Assembly (NCBI RefSeq): GCF_049243985.1
Contig: NC_135381.1
Location: 18,959,345 to 19,023,344, forward strand
Source of the DNA: Paroedura picta
Lineage: Eukaryota > Chordata > Lepidosauria > Squamata > Gekkonidae
Length of the DNA: 64,000 nt
Reading direction: 5' to 3'
This document shows positions 63,877-64,000 of this stretch, one piece after another. A program made the translations under genes and the position numbers. The first letter of the stretch is position 1, and each line of letters starts with the position of its first letter. The notes beneath the pieces are model-generated. The model was not told where the DNA came from. It did no database searches and saw nothing but the letters and a program-made list of their open reading frames with translations.

Positions 63877-64000
63877 CAGTGTAGTGGTTAGGAGTGCGGA
63901 CTTCTAATCTGGCATGCCGGGTTCGATTCTGCGCTCCCCCACATGCAACCAGCTGGGTGACCTTGGGCTCGCCATGGCGCTGATAAAACTGTTCTGATCG
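63877..64000 (+). mobile_element. tRNA-derived SINE, cut by the window edge
   Basis: Head 'agtgtagtggttaggagtgcgg' with 'gggttcgattc' and body up to 'gataaaactgttctgatcg'. Same family as 58797-59068. Confidence 0.95.

Overview
The window is nuclear DNA of a squamate reptile (a lizard or snake; I cannot name the species). The evidence is the repeat content: Sauria-type tRNA SINEs, 5S-rRNA-derived SINEs, BovB/RTE, CR1 and L2-clade LINE pieces, and a very large load of hAT-type MITEs, many still flanked by 8-bp target-site duplications (TSDs). All protein genes are split by introns with GT/AG borders.

Layout. (1) 1-4.1 kb: a CpG island at about 1.2-2.0 kb that looks like a promoter whose gene I cannot identify. 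(2) 4135-4206: an intact tRNA-Glu(UUC) gene on the minus strand. (3) 4.9-13.25 kb: a plus-strand Rag GTPase gene. Nine coding exons join to exactly 313 codons plus stop, the RagA length. Its promoter carries a perfect CLEAR (TFEB/TFE3) palindrome. (4) 14.7-20.8 kb: a convergent minus-strand gene in seven coding exons (372 aa) for an ABIN/TNIP-like coiled-coil protein, with an AHD1-like motif and two consecutive UBAN-like ubiquitin-binding segments. (5) 20.8-39.5 kb: repeat-rich intergenic DNA. (6) 39.5-40.76 kb: a strong CpG island with G-rich tandem repeats and a good splice donor, probably the first exon and promoter of a plus-strand gene whose coding exons lie outside the window. (7) 40.8-64 kb: repeat-rich DNA, probably a long first intron or intergenic, with nested transposons, a recent 266-bp tandem duplication and RFX-type X-box motifs.

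The two identified genes act in different pathways: amino-acid sensing by mTORC1 at the lysosome (RagA), and ubiquitin-dependent damping of NF-kB signalling (ABIN/TNIP). They converge tail to tail, and I infer no shared regulation.

The most interesting signal is a dispersed, often inverted-arm repeat. Several copies carry a hammerhead-ribozyme-like core (CTGANGA, hairpin, GAAA), and the hairpin covaries between copies. Other points are SPIN-like hAT elements with intact TSDs, a palindromic MITE family that repeatedly breaks at its centre of symmetry, and a tandem MITE pair separated and flanked by three copies of one TSD.
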